A DNA stretch of 64,000 bases from Crossiella sp. CA-258035 (GCF_030064675.1 NZ_CP116413.1:7283501-7347500), one strand, 5' to 3'. Numbered from the stretch's first letter, positions 41,946-50,933 are shown. Notes: generated from the sequence alone by a model not told the origin. Numbers and translations: made by a program.

Positions 41946-42353
41946 TCAGTGTTGATCACCGTCGTCGAAACGGCGGCGGAAACGCTCTTCCATTCGCTGA
42001 GAGAACGAACTCCGCCGCGGCGTGGCCGACCGCTGTTGCGGCGATCCACCTTCCTCGGCGGCTGGGTCTGTCTTGTTCGTGGCGGACAGACCCCACACGG
42101 CGCCGACGAACATCAGCAGGAAGCCGACGACGCTCAGCACCGGGATTTCGGCCGGTCGCAACACGGGCAAGATCACACCGACAACGAGCAGCAACAGGCC
42201 CACCACGAACACCGCAAGCCCCTGTAGGCGTCGCCGTCGAGATGGCCTTCGCAACCGAGCGCCGCGCACGGTGGAGGCGAACTTGGGGTCCTCGGCGTAG
42301 AGCGCGCGCTCGATCTGGTCGAGCAGTCGCTGCTCGTGCTCGGAGAGTGGCAT
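41946..42353 (-). CDS. DUF3040 membrane protein
   Basis: 135 residues from ATG 42353 with GGAGGAG a few nt upstream. The N-terminus MPLSEHEQRLLDQIERALYA plus EDPKFASTVR is the diagnostic DUF3040 start. Two transmembrane helices follow (LQGLAVFVVGLLLLVVGVIL; IPVLSVVGFLLMFVGAVWGL), then a basic, disordered tail. Actinobacteria-specific, function unknown; in many genomes it sits between dinB and mraZ, but here both are kilobases away. Confidence 0.93.
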   Translation of the reverse strand: MPLSEHEQRLLDQIERALYAEDPKFASTVRGARLRRPSRRRRLQGLAVFVVGLLLLVVGVILPVLRPAEIPVLSVVGFLLMFVGAVWGLSATNKTDPAAEEGGSPQQRSATPRRSSFSQRMEERFRRRFDDGDQH

Positions 42354-42694
42354 GGCTCCTCCTCCGGCACAGCTTGTAGCGGGCGCCGGGCTTCAGCGGT
42401 TCCGCCGGACCCGGCGGGCGCCCCGCGTGGGGCGTCACCTTGAGAATACGATCCGTGCGACGCCTAGACTACCCGGTCCCCGGAGTCGAGACGGTGGTGT
42501 CTCAGACGTCATCCGCTCGGGGTAGTAGCCAAGGGTGACTGAACGCCGTTCAGGACGATGTTCCAGTGCGTTAACCCCACTCCGACGGACGAGCAGTTTG
42601 ATCACGCCGCCCTGGTCGGGCCACGGATCGCCACCACCGCCACAACGGCCCGCGGAACGCCCTGGTCATCACTGCCAGCCAGGTGATCCGTACG
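42354..42694. other. intergenic region with 15-nt palindrome
   Basis: About 340 nt without a gene. CTGAACGCCGTTCAG at 42539-42553 is a perfect odd-length palindrome of the TetR-operator type. It lies between the tetR stop and the DUF3040 start and may control the latter, or be the second site of the regulator (compare 44380-44393). Nothing else recognised. Confidence 0.45.
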
Positions 42695-43312
42695 TCACAC
42701 GGTCGGAGCAGTCCGCTCCGGTGCGACGCTCGGCCGCTGCCCCGGCAGACATTCGGCCGCCACCGCCGCCCGGACCGCCGCGTGCGCCTGCTCGGTGCTG
42801 AGCAGCTTGGCCAGCCAGCGTGAGCTGAGCCCCTCCACGAGCGCGGTGAACCGGACCGCCGCGGCCGCCGGATCGACCGTGGTCGAGATGCTGCCGTCCT
42901 CCTGTCCCTGCTCGATCAGCTCGGCGATGTACCTGCCCCACCGGAGCCCGGCGTTGCCCACGATCTCCCGCAACGCCTTGTCGAACACGGCCGCCGCCCG
43001 GAGCTCACCCCAGACCGCGGAGTTCTCCCGGACCCGGCGCTTGTCCTGGAACTCGCGCTGGAGGTTGTCGAGCAGCCGTTCGTACCCGTCGCCCCGGCTG
43101 GACTGGGTGTACTCCGCGGCGCGCTCGTCGACGAACCGCATGGTCGCCGCCAGCAGGCCGCTCCGGCTCTTGAAGTAGTAGTAGATCAACGCGGTGGAGG
43201 CCCCGGCCTGCTGCGCCACCTCCTCCACGCGGAGGCCGCGGACGCCGGTGCGGGCGATCATCCGGCAGGTCGCTTCCAGCAGGGCCTGCCGTCGGTCGGG
43301 CGCTTCGCTCAC
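42695..43312 (-). CDS. TetR/AcrR-family transcriptional regulator
   Basis: 205 residues from GTG 43312. HTH: RQALLEATCRMIARTGVRGL, VEEVAQQAGASTALIYYYFK and SRSGLLAATMRF. The C-terminal ligand domain is divergent. It starts 4 nt after the agmatine deiminase stop, so the two form one transcript; the regulator probably represses this operon through the inverted repeat at 44380-44393. The inducer might be agmatine or putrescine-related (inference). Confidence 0.9.
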   Translation of the reverse strand: MSEAPDRRQALLEATCRMIARTGVRGLRVEEVAQQAGASTALIYYYFKSRSGLLAATMRFVDERAAEYTQSSRGDGYERLLDNLQREFQDKRRVRENSAVWGELRAAAVFDKALREIVGNAGLRWGRYIAELIEQGQEDGSISTTVDPAAAAVRFTALVEGLSSRWLAKLLSTEQAHAAVRAAVAAECLPGQRPSVAPERTAPTV

Positions 43313-43316
43313 GGGA

Positions 43317-44360
43317 TCACATTGTCATGGCCGGCTCCTGCTGGGTCGCGCAGTGGATGCCACCGCCGTATTGGGCGATGGGGTCGATGTCGAGCTGGAC
43401 GACCGCACGACCAGGGTGCAGCTCGGCCAGCAGGCCGCGGGCGTGGTCGTCGGCCCGCCGGTCACCAAAACTGGGGACGAACACCGCGCCGTTGGCCACG
43501 TAGTAGTTGAGGTAGCTGGCCAGGAAGTCGCCGGAGCCACGGATCCGGGACCGGTCCGGCGCCGGAAGCTCGACCACCTCCAGCGGGCGGCCCCGCGCGT
43601 CGGTGGCGCGCTGGAGCGCTGTCAGCGCCTCGTCGCTGACGGCCGTCCACTCATCCGGTGCGGAGCCCGCGGCCGGCCGGTCGAGCAGCACGACACCGGG
43701 AGCCGCGAACCGCGCCAGCGCGTCGACGTGGCAGTCGGTGATGTCCGCACCCCGGACACCGGCCAGCCAGATGACCTTGTCGACACCCAGGACCTCGCCG
43801 AGCACGGCCTCGACGTGTGCCTTGCCGCGACCCGGGTTGCGGTTGTAGTTGAGCAGCGAGCTCTCGGTGGCCAGCAGGGTCCCCTCGCCGTCGACCTCGA
43901 GGGAGCCACCCTCGGCCACGAGCCCGGCCACGAGCCGGGGCAGGCCGAGGTGGTCGAGTAATCGCCGGGCCACGCGGTGGTCGTCCTCGTGCGGGTGCTG
44001 CTTGCCGCCCCAGCCGTTGAACCCGAAGTCGACCCCGGCCACCGCGCCGGACCTGCTGACGAAGGTCGGCCCGTGGTCGCGCGTCCACAGGTCGTCCACC
44101 GGGATGGGCAGCACCTCGACCGCGCCACCGACCGCCCGCTGCGCCGCGTCCCGGTGCTCAGGGCGGGCGAGCAGGGCCACCGGCTCATGGTCGGCGACGG
44201 CCCTGGCCAGCTTGGCCACCGTGTCGCGGACGGCGGGCAGGTCGGCTCGGTACAGCGAGGTGTGTGCGGGCCAGGAGAGGTACGTGCGGGCATGCGGAAC
44301 CCACTCGGCCGGTATGCGCCATCGCATGTTCGGTGGGCTGTTCTCGCTGTTCGGCGGCAT
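43317..44360 (-). CDS. aguA: agmatine deiminase (peptidyl-arginine-deiminase family)
   Basis: 347 residues from ATG 44360 with AAGGTGG 5 nt upstream. Family landmarks: MRWRIPAEWVPHARTYLSWP, DDLWTRDHGPTFV, DFGFNGWGGKQHPHEDD, VAEGGSLEVDGEGTLLATES, TDCHVDALARF, and catalytic Cys in GGGIHCATQQEP. It hydrolyses agmatine to N-carbamoylputrescine and ammonia in polyamine metabolism. No carbamoylputrescine amidase gene (aguB) is next to it; a TetR regulator is. Confidence 0.94.
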   Translation of the reverse strand: MPPNSENSPPNMRWRIPAEWVPHARTYLSWPAHTSLYRADLPAVRDTVAKLARAVADHEPVALLARPEHRDAAQRAVGGAVEVLPIPVDDLWTRDHGPTFVSRSGAVAGVDFGFNGWGGKQHPHEDDHRVARRLLDHLGLPRLVAGLVAEGGSLEVDGEGTLLATESSLLNYNRNPGRGKAHVEAVLGEVLGVDKVIWLAGVRGADITDCHVDALARFAAPGVVLLDRPAAGSAPDEWTAVSDEALTALQRATDARGRPLEVVELPAPDRSRIRGSGDFLASYLNYYVANGAVFVPSFGDRRADDHARGLLAELHPGRAVVQLDIDPIAQYGGGIHCATQQEPAMTM

Positions 44361-44379
44361 GGGATCCACCTTGCCATCT

Positions 44380-44393
44380 ACTGAAAATTCAGT
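44380..44393. promoter_or_regulatory. probable TetR operator upstream of aguA-tetR
   Basis: ACTGAA-AA-TTCAGT is an inverted repeat with 6-nt arms, 20 nt upstream of the agmatine deiminase ATG, in the divergent gap with the universal stress gene. On the reverse strand it is immediately preceded by TTGACT, a possible -35. Binding there would block transcription of the aguA-tetR operon. Confidence 0.65.
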
Positions 44394-44462
44394 CAAACTG
44401 GCTGGGCAACCGGTGTGGTCAGGCGTGCCGTTTGCCGGTGTTCGAAGGGGGTAGCCAGGAAT

Positions 44463-45365
44463 ATGACGGCTGACCTGGAACTTGGCGCACGGGTGGTCGC
44501 TGGGGTCGACGGCTCGCCTTCGGCGGCGGCCGCGGCCGAGTGGGCGGCCACCGAAGCCCGACTGCGGAACCTGCCGCTCCGGCTGGTGTGGGCACACGAG
44601 GTCACCGCCCCCGGCTACGGCGTGGGCGCGCTGCCGGAGGGCGCGGTGGAGCAGGACTCGGTGCGGGAGTGGGCCGAGCAGTCCCTCGCCGAACTGGTGC
44701 GGCAGTGCCGCGCCGCCCACCCCGGGCTGGACGTGCACGGCGACTTCGTCCCCGGCGACCCGCTCGACCTGCTCGTCGAGCACAGCAACGGCGCCGACCT
44801 GCTGGTGCTCGGCGCCGCGGGCCGCTCGGCCGCCACCGGCATCCGGCTGGGATCGATCGCCTCCAGCGTGGTCCGCGGCGTGGCCTGCCCGGTGATCGTG
44901 CTGCGCGCCCCCGCCGATCCCGAGCAGGGCCCGGTGGTGGTCGGCGTGGACGGCTCGGAGACCAGCGCGGCCGCCCTGGACTTCGCCTTCGACTTCGCCG
45001 CCCGGCACCACCGCCGGATCGTCGCCGTGCACACCTGGAGCGACCTGCCGCTGGACGCCTTCGGCCCGGTCCGCGCCTGGGACTTCGACCCGAAGATCAT
45101 GCACCAGGAGGGCCAGGAACTGCTGGCGCAGTGGCTCCTGCCGCTGCGGCGGGAGCGGCCGGACATCCCGGTCGAGGAGGTCGTGACCACCGAGAAGCCC
45201 GCGGACGCGCTACTGGAACGCGGCAAGGACGCGGCGCTGATCGTGGTCGGCAGCCACGGCAGGGGCGCGTTCCGGCGGCTGCTGCTCGGCTCGGTCAGCC
45301 ACGCGGTCGTGCACTACGCGCACGGACCGGTTGCCGTGGTCCGCGCCCCGAAGTCCACGACCTAG
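44463..45365 (+). CDS. tandem-domain universal stress protein
   Basis: 300 residues from ATG 44463. Two UspA folds. The first (1-150) starts VVAGVDGSPSAAAAAEWA and ends with the ATP-loop LVLGAAGRSAATGIRLGSIA plus CPVIVLRAP. The second (155-300) starts VVVGVDGSETSAAALDFAFD and ends IVVGSHGRGAFRRLLLGSVS plus PVAVVRAP. GxxGxxxx(G)S/T motifs in both suggest nucleotide binding. Typical actinobacterial stress and dormancy regulator. Its 3' end overlaps the convergent dinB gene by 4 nt. Confidence 0.94.
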   Translation: MTADLELGARVVAGVDGSPSAAAAAEWAATEARLRNLPLRLVWAHEVTAPGYGVGALPEGAVEQDSVREWAEQSLAELVRQCRAAHPGLDVHGDFVPGDPLDLLVEHSNGADLLVLGAAGRSAATGIRLGSIASSVVRGVACPVIVLRAPADPEQGPVVVGVDGSETSAAALDFAFDFAARHHRRIVAVHTWSDLPLDAFGPVRAWDFDPKIMHQEGQELLAQWLLPLRRERPDIPVEEVVTTEKPADALLERGKDAALIVVGSHGRGAFRRLLLGSVSHAVVHYAHGPVAVVRAPKSTT

Positions 45366-46645
45366 TCCCTGGCCATCCGGGGCCTGGTCACATCGGCGCG
45401 CTGCGGCGCGGCGCCGAGCAGCGAAGCCGGTTTGATCGCCGCCCCGCCGAACTTGGCGCGGGCGGCGTCGGCGGCTTGGTCAGCCTCGCGCCAGCCGCGT
45501 TCGGGTTCGTCGAAGGTCAGCTGGTCGCCCGCGCCGCCGTGGTCGTCCAGCTGCTCCACCCGCACCCCGATCAGCCGGACCGGCCCTGGCGGGGTCTGCT
45601 CCTCCAGCAGCTGGCAGGCCAGGCGGTAGATCTCCTGGGTGACGTCGGTCGGCAGCGGCAGCGTGCGGGCGCGGGTGATCGTGCTGAAGTCGGCGAACCG
45701 CACCTTGATCGACACGGTCCGCCCGCGCAGTCCCCGGCTCCGCAGCGAGGCCGCGGTCCGCTCGGAGAGCCGGAGCAGTTCCCGGCGCAACACCGCGCGG
45801 TCGTGGTGGTCGACCTCGAAGGTCTCCTCGGCGCCGATCGACTTCTCCGGCGACTCGGGCACCACGGCCCGCGTGTCATGCCCGTTGGCCAGGCTGTGCA
45901 GGTGCTCGGCCTGGGCGTTGCCGACGATGCGGCGCAGCCGGGCCAGCGGGGTCTCCGCGAGGTCGGCCACGGTGTGCAGACCACGGTCGACCAGGCGTTC
46001 CTCGGTGCGCTTGCCAACGCCCCACAGCGCCGAGACCGGCAACGGCCGCAGGAACGCCAGCACGTCCGTCTTGGGCACCACCAGCATGCCGTCGGGCTTG
46101 CACAGCCCGGAGGCGAGCTTCGCGACGAACTTGGTCGAGCCCACCCCGACCGAGCAGGTGATGCCGTGCTCGGCCTCCACCCTGGCCCGGATCTCCTCGC
46201 CGATCCGGCCGGGAGTCATCCGCAGCCTGCGCAGCGCGCCACGCACGTCGAGGAACGCCTCGTCCAGGCTCAGCGGCTCCACCAGCGGGGTGAAGTCGCG
46301 GAAGATCGCCATCACCCCGGCCGAGACCGCCGAGTACAGGGTGAAGTTCGGCGGGATGAACACCGCCTTCGGACACAGCGCCCTGGCCCGGCTGGTCGGC
46401 ATCGCCGAGCGGACACCGAAGGTGCGGGCCAGGTAGTTGGCCGAGGACACCACGCCCCGGTTGCCGGTGCCGCCGACCACGACCGGCACGTCCTTGAGCT
46501 CGGGCCGCTCCCTGATCTCGGCCGAGGCGTAGAAGGCGTCCATGTCCACGTGCAGGATCGGACAGCCGGTGTCCTCCGGCCAGGCGCCGTCCCGCGCCTT
46601 GTACTTGTCGACCAAACCGCGCGGCAGATCCCCGCTCCGGCCCAT
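45362..46645 (-). CDS. dinB: DNA polymerase IV (Y family)
   Basis: 427 residues from ATG 46645 (GGGAGG upstream). Palm motifs CPILHVDMDAFYASAEIRER and SLDEAFLDV (catalytic Asp/Glu), NYLARTFGVRSAMP, thumb GVGKRTEERL, little finger RTVSIKVRFADFSTITRART. The C-terminus carries DDHGGAGDQLTFD, with QLTFD resembling a beta-clamp-binding peptide. Translesion polymerase. A perfect SOS box sits 33 nt upstream, so it is under LexA control. Confidence 0.95.
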   Translation of the reverse strand: MGRSGDLPRGLVDKYKARDGAWPEDTGCPILHVDMDAFYASAEIRERPELKDVPVVVGGTGNRGVVSSANYLARTFGVRSAMPTSRARALCPKAVFIPPNFTLYSAVSAGVMAIFRDFTPLVEPLSLDEAFLDVRGALRRLRMTPGRIGEEIRARVEAEHGITCSVGVGSTKFVAKLASGLCKPDGMLVVPKTDVLAFLRPLPVSALWGVGKRTEERLVDRGLHTVADLAETPLARLRRIVGNAQAEHLHSLANGHDTRAVVPESPEKSIGAEETFEVDHHDRAVLRRELLRLSERTAASLRSRGLRGRTVSIKVRFADFSTITRARTLPLPTDVTQEIYRLACQLLEEQTPPGPVRLIGVRVEQLDDHGGAGDQLTFDEPERGWREADQAADAARAKFGGAAIKPASLLGAAPQRADVTRPRMARD

Positions 46646-46677
46646 CCGGCACCTCCCCACCTGCACCGATCCGGGTC

Positions 46678-46693
46678 TCGAACGGGCGTTCGA
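46678..46693. promoter_or_regulatory. LexA (SOS) box upstream of dinB
   Basis: TCGAAC-GGGC-GTTCGA, a perfect match to the actinobacterial SOS box, 33 nt upstream of the dinB ATG. Confidence 0.93.
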
Positions 46694-46783
46694 GGCGTGG
46701 CTCGAAGTCTAGACAGCCGGTCCGACACTGGTGTTGCGGCTGACTCGGCCCCTACCGGCACCTGGCCTGCCTACCTCCGTCGA

Positions 46784-47035
46784 TCAGCCCGACCTTGACC
46801 CGCTCCGAGTAGTCATCTGTCCGTCCAGGCACGCGGGCGGCAGCCTCGGCTGCGGAAACTGGATCTCCTCCGGCCGTTCACCTTCAACGGGAAGCGAGAG
46901 CCCAGAGAACTCGCGAAGAGAGTTGATCGCGGCCGGGAACAGCGAACACTCATTCTCGCGGAAGGCGCGAAGATCATGCTCGATCGACACCTGCCGTCCA
47001 GGTGTCCATCGCTCCCACCCACGTATATCCGCCCC
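46784..47035 (-). pseudogene. coding-like remnant, no start codon found
   Basis: A reverse frame ending in TGA at 46784 reads as ordinary protein (VSIEHDLRAFRENECSLFPA, then LREFSGLSLPVEGERPEEIQ) with balanced composition and somewhat lower third-position GC than neighbouring genes. It has no plausible start with a ribosome binding site, and its upstream extension runs antiphase into the methyltransferase gene. It may be the tail of a decayed gene or a small unrecognised one starting at an internal GTG. Family unknown. Confidence 0.3.
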
Positions 47036-47130
47036 CTCCGAGGTGCGGTAGCGGGCCGCGCTGGTGACGCCAGTGCCGGGCGGAGTGGGGGCGATTACCC
47101 ACGGGAGCACTGGGTAGCCGCAGCGGAGCG

Positions 47131-48267
47131 TCAGATCGGGTTCGACTCGCGGTCCAGCCACATCGTCTGCCCCTCGGGGGTGACGGTGACGCCGAAGCGG
47201 CGTGGTCCCGGCCGGCCCCGTTCCACCCACCAGCGGTGCGCCGCCTCGACCTCGGCCCACAACGACCGGGGGCCGGCCTCGCGCACCTCGACCGTGCTGT
47301 CCCGGACCTCGGCGATGGCCGCGGAGTCGCTGGCGGCGTGGTGGAGCAGGATCTCGTAGTCGTGTTCGCCGGTGTAGCTGATCTCGCAGCCGACCTCCGG
47401 CAGGCGCAGGCCGATGCCGAAGACGCCCTCGCCGAAGGCCACCTCGCCGGGGGGCACCGCGCTGGTGCGCGGGGCGCCGGTGTCGGCGAGCTCGGCGTGG
47501 TCGGCCGCGTCGCCGGTGGACAGGCGCTGGCCGCGCAGCTGCATGAAGGCCACGCCGCCGATCACCGGGCCCGCGGCGGTGCCGTCGGGGCGCACGGTCA
47601 GTTCCAGCAGCACGCCGTTGTCGAAGGCGTTGCCCCACGGGGTGAGGATCATGCCGCCGGGGCGGGTCTGCTCGACCCAGGGGTACGGCAGGCCGTCGCC
47701 GACCGCGGCGACTGTGGCGACCACCCGGTCGAACGGGGCTCGCTCCGGGCATCCCAGGGTGCCGTCGGCGCAGGTCACGTGCACCGGGTGGCCGGTGCGA
47801 GTCAGGTTGGCGGCGGCGATCTCGGCGAGCGTGGGGTCCAGTTCGACCGTGGTCACCTGGTGCGGGCCGACCAGCTCGGCGAGCAGGGCCGCGTTGTAGC
47901 CGGTGCCCGCGCCGATCTCCAGCACCCGCTGGCCGGGGATCAGCCGCAGCCGGTCCAGCATGTCCACCACCAGGCGGGGCTGGGAGGCGCTGCTGGTGGC
48001 CACCCGGCCGACCTGCGGCCAGCGGGTCGCGCCGTCGTCGAACTGGGTCACCACCACGGTGTCGCCGTACACGCACTCCCGCCACAGCTCCGGGTCGGTC
48101 AGCAGGTCCACCGGCCGCGGCTGCCTGCCGCGCGGCGAGCACCACATCCGGCGCGGGATGAACCAGCCCCGGTCCACCCGCGCGAAGGCGCCCAGCACGG
48201 CCTCCCCGGCCCGGCAGACCGCGCGGATCTCGGCGGTGTGCTCGGCGTGACTGGTCGGTCCCGGCAC
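47131..48267 (-). CDS. PCMT-type protein-L-isoaspartate O-methyltransferase family protein
   Basis: 378 residues from GTG 48267. SAM domain at ~80-200: MLDRLRLIPGQRVLEIGAGT with GYNAALLAELVG, VTTVELDPTLAEIAAANL, and HVTCADGTLG. The N-terminal GWFIPRRMW region and YGDTVVVTQFDDG (Thr/Ser catalytic region) fit the PCMT family. The C-terminal ~150 residues, ending GVTVTPEGQTMWLDRESNPI, are an actinobacterial extension also seen in peptide-modifying methyltransferases. It is either a repair enzyme for isoaspartate or a natural-product/RiPP methyltransferase; no precursor peptide gene was seen beside it. Confidence 0.85.
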   Translation of the reverse strand: MPGPTSHAEHTAEIRAVCRAGEAVLGAFARVDRGWFIPRRMWCSPRGRQPRPVDLLTDPELWRECVYGDTVVVTQFDDGATRWPQVGRVATSSASQPRLVVDMLDRLRLIPGQRVLEIGAGTGYNAALLAELVGPHQVTTVELDPTLAEIAAANLTRTGHPVHVTCADGTLGCPERAPFDRVVATVAAVGDGLPYPWVEQTRPGGMILTPWGNAFDNGVLLELTVRPDGTAAGPVIGGVAFMQLRGQRLSTGDAADHAELADTGAPRTSAVPPGEVAFGEGVFGIGLRLPEVGCEISYTGEHDYEILLHHAASDSAAIAEVRDSTVEVREAGPRSLWAEVEAAHRWWVERGRPGPRRFGVTVTPEGQTMWLDRESNPI

Positions 48268-48301
48268 GGCGGACTCCCTGGGCGTCGGCGGGGCGCCGGT
48301 G

Positions 48302-49801
48302 TCAGCGACGGGCGCCCTTGAGCTCCAGCATGGCGCGGTCGGCCTCGGCCAGCGCGGTGGGCAGCTCCGCGGGATGCGCCAGGTCCGCCCAGCCGATGGT
48401 CACCGAGATCGGGGTGCCCGCGACCAGCGCCTCCCAGTCCTCCTCGTCGACCGCGGCGGCCAGCCTGCCGCCGATCTCCACCGCCTCGGCCACGCTGGTC
48501 TCCGGCAGCAGCGCGACGAACTCGTCCCCACCGTAGCGGGCCACGAAGTCGCCGCGGCGCACCGTGCGGGACAGGATCGCCGCGACCCGTTCCAGCACCA
48601 GGTCGCCGGAGAGGTGGCCGTGCACGGTGTTGACCGTCTTGAAGCCGTCCAGGTCGATCACGCCGATGGCCGCGGTGCCGCGCTGCTCGGCGATCATCGC
48701 CAGCCGCTGCTCCAGGTGCCGCCGGTTGGGCAGGCCGGTGAGCGGATCGGTGAGCGCCTCGGCGGCGTAGCGGCCGACCGCGCGGCGCAGGTCCTCGTGG
48801 TCCAACCGGGCGCCGACGCCCTCGATGAACCGGTCGACCAGCCGGGACGGGTGCTCGCCTGCCAGCTTGAACGCCTGCCGGTCGGCGGTGTGCGCGGCCC
48901 GGTGGTCCCCGGCGGCGGCGTAGGCCAGCGCGCGCAGCCGGAACAGCTCGGCCGGGCCGAGGGTGTTGGCGACCAGGGTCATCGAGTCCAGCCTGGCCAG
49001 CGCGTCCAGCGGGCGGCCTGCCGCGATCGCGTCGCACACCTGGGCCAGCGCGCCGAGGTCGGCGGCCTCGTGGCCCTCCAGTGACACCTCGGCCATGGTC
49101 AGCTGGACCGGTTCGCCGAGCGCGGTCAGCCGGGCGCTGGCGTAGCGGTAGAAGGGGTAGTCGGCCGGGCGCAGCTCGCTGCCCGGCTGGCACTGCCTGG
49201 CCAGCGACACCGCGGTGCGCAGCATGTCCCGCGCGCCCTGCTCGTCGCCGCGGTGGTCCAGCGACACCGCGCAGCGCAGCGGGATCTCCGGGGTCAGGTA
49301 CTCCTCCGGCGGCAGCCCGGCCGCGGCGGCGGTGTTGCGGGCGCGCACCGAGGCCAGCATCGCCTGGTTGTGGAAACCGGCGATGGAGTAGGTGATCGCC
49401 AGGTCCGCCCACGCGTCGGCGGCGATGGTGTCCGCCCTGGTCACCAGCTCCATCGTGCGCGAGCCGCGGACCAGGTGCCGGACGCAGCGGTCCACCGAGC
49501 CCTCGGTCAGCGCGACGTAGGCGGCCAGCGCGTACAGCTCGCCCATCAGCGCCGGGTCGCCGCTGGCCAGCACCACGTCGAAGGCCTGGTCGGCCACGGA
49601 GACGGCCTCCAGCCGGTGGCCGTCCATCATCAGGCAGCCCAGCTTCATCAGCAGTGAGCGGCCGACGATCGCGGGCTCCTCGGCGCGGGCGATCACCGCG
49701 TCGGCCAGCGCGATGGCCTCGCTCAGCGCGCCTTCCCTGATCAGCTCCCGCATCCGGTCCGGCGCGGCCGCGTCGGACGAGGTGACCGCGTCTGCTGACA
49801 T
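48302..49801 (-). CDS. diguanylate cyclase with TPR-like sensor region
   Basis: 499 residues from ATG 49801 (GAGGAGG upstream). Residues 1-~330 are soluble alpha-helical repeats resembling TPR (REGALSEAIALADAVIARAE, SGDPALMGELYALAAYVAL). The C-terminal GGDEF domain reads DPLTGLPNRRHLEQRL, VIDLDGFKTVNTVHGHLSGD and ARYGGDEFVALLPE. An RRGD sequence five residues before GGDEF fits the inhibitory RxxD I-site. It makes cyclic di-GMP in the cytoplasm; the helical region probably senses a protein or peptide partner. It lies 34 nt upstream of the methyltransferase gene on the same strand. Confidence 0.92.
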   Translation of the reverse strand: MSADAVTSSDAAAPDRMRELIREGALSEAIALADAVIARAEEPAIVGRSLLMKLGCLMMDGHRLEAVSVADQAFDVVLASGDPALMGELYALAAYVALTEGSVDRCVRHLVRGSRTMELVTRADTIAADAWADLAITYSIAGFHNQAMLASVRARNTAAAAGLPPEEYLTPEIPLRCAVSLDHRGDEQGARDMLRTAVSLARQCQPGSELRPADYPFYRYASARLTALGEPVQLTMAEVSLEGHEAADLGALAQVCDAIAAGRPLDALARLDSMTLVANTLGPAELFRLRALAYAAAGDHRAAHTADRQAFKLAGEHPSRLVDRFIEGVGARLDHEDLRRAVGRYAAEALTDPLTGLPNRRHLEQRLAMIAEQRGTAAIGVIDLDGFKTVNTVHGHLSGDLVLERVAAILSRTVRRGDFVARYGGDEFVALLPETSVAEAVEIGGRLAAAVDEEDWEALVAGTPISVTIGWADLAHPAELPTALAEADRAMLELKGARR

Positions 49802-50331
49802 GTCGCGCCTCCTCACCCGCACCGGTTCCAGCTGTGCCGATCCTGCCACGTGCGGTCCACTGTGGTGAGTGACCGGGAAACATCGTTGCCCGCCGGAAGC
49901 CGACGGCGGGCAGGCGGTCCGCTCCCCCTCCTGTACGGGCCACGGGGCCACGGGGCCGCGGCGGCTCGGCCGGATCGAGCAGAGGACACCGGCGGCGCCA
50001 GCGGGGCGGGAGCGGATTTCGCACGACAGCGGCTGGAATGACATGTTCCCGCCAGCGCGCCGCCAATGAGCCGTAGCGCCGATGAATGGCCGGAATTTGC
50101 CGATTAACGGTCATTTTCACCGCTCATCGGTTCCATCCACAGATAGTTGAAAATGAATCGACCTTCGCTGGAGTTGACCTTACTCCACCTGGACCCACCT
50201 GCGACAACTCCCGTTATACCCATCCGGCTCGCCCGATCGGGTGGGGAGCTGGAAAGCGAGCAGACGCTTACGTCATGCTGACCGCGGAGTCATTCTTCTC
50301 CGGCGGCCACGCGAACGCACCGAGGGAACTC
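49802..50331. other. gene-poor region before flavoprotein remnant
   Basis: About 530 nt, with reduced GC between 50081 and 50170. A partial copy of the palindrome (GTCCACTGTGG) lies near 49856. It should carry the diguanylate cyclase promoter. No RNA gene or operator recognised. Confidence 0.45.
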
Positions 50332-50903
50332 ATGCCCGCAGACTTCGCGCCCGCGCGTTCGGTCGCCGTGCTCGGCGCCGGCGCCAGCGGGCTGGCCGCC
50401 GCACGCGAGCTGACCAGGGCCGGGCACCGGGTGACGGTGCTGGAGGCCAGGCACTCGGTGGCCGGGCAGTGCGCCGCAGCGGAGATCGACGGCCGGGCGC
50501 ACGACCCGGCGGTCACGGCTGCTCCCCCGGCCATCACCGGCTGGCCGCTCTGGTCGACGACCTGGGCCTGAGCAGCACCGACACCGGCCCGCCGCTGGTG
50601 TTCGACCCCGCGACCGGCCGGAGTCACCCCCACAGGCCTGGTCCGCTGTGCCGCGAGATCCTGGCCCGCTATCGGCGGATCCGGGCCGAGCAGTTCCCGC
50701 GGATCGCCGCACTCGGGCTCGCGCACTCCGCCCGCGCGCTGGCCGCGCCCGCCCGGCGCTGGCTGGCCGAGTACCGGCTCACCGCACTCGCCGAGGTCTT
50801 CGGCCCCGGCTGCACCGCGGCGAGCTACGGCCACCTCGACCTGCCCGCGCTCCGGCGGCATTTCGCCAACGGCGGTCACGAACTCCTGGCCACCAGCTAC
50901 TGA
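50332..50903 (+). pseudogene. frameshifted, truncated FAD-dependent oxidoreductase
   Basis: From ATG 50332 (GAGGG upstream) the frame reads SVAVLGAGASGLAAARELTR (FAD-binding GxGxxG), GHRVTVLEARHSVAGQC and DGRAHD, then falls out of phase. In the next frame the expected continuation appears at once (GGHGCSP, HHRLAALVDDLGLSS) and runs to a stop at 50903. A 1-nt loss near 50500-50506 explains it. The restored product would be only ~190 residues, about half of a flavin amine oxidase-like enzyme, so the 3' half is also missing. Confidence 0.75.
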
Positions 50904-50933
50904 TCGTTTGATCAGGTCGATACAGTACCGAAG

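Noticed and set aside
41606-42049. Reverse frame with a six-His run near DUF3040
   Set aside because: The His run is just a CAC/TGG microrepeat; the frame is out of phase with DUF3040 and lacks a start site.
47131-48267. RiPP cluster around the PCMT-type methyltransferase
   Set aside because: The C-terminal extension is compatible with peptide methyltransferases, but no precursor peptide or maturase lies beside it; the ATP-grasp fusion is 6 kb away and of a different kind.
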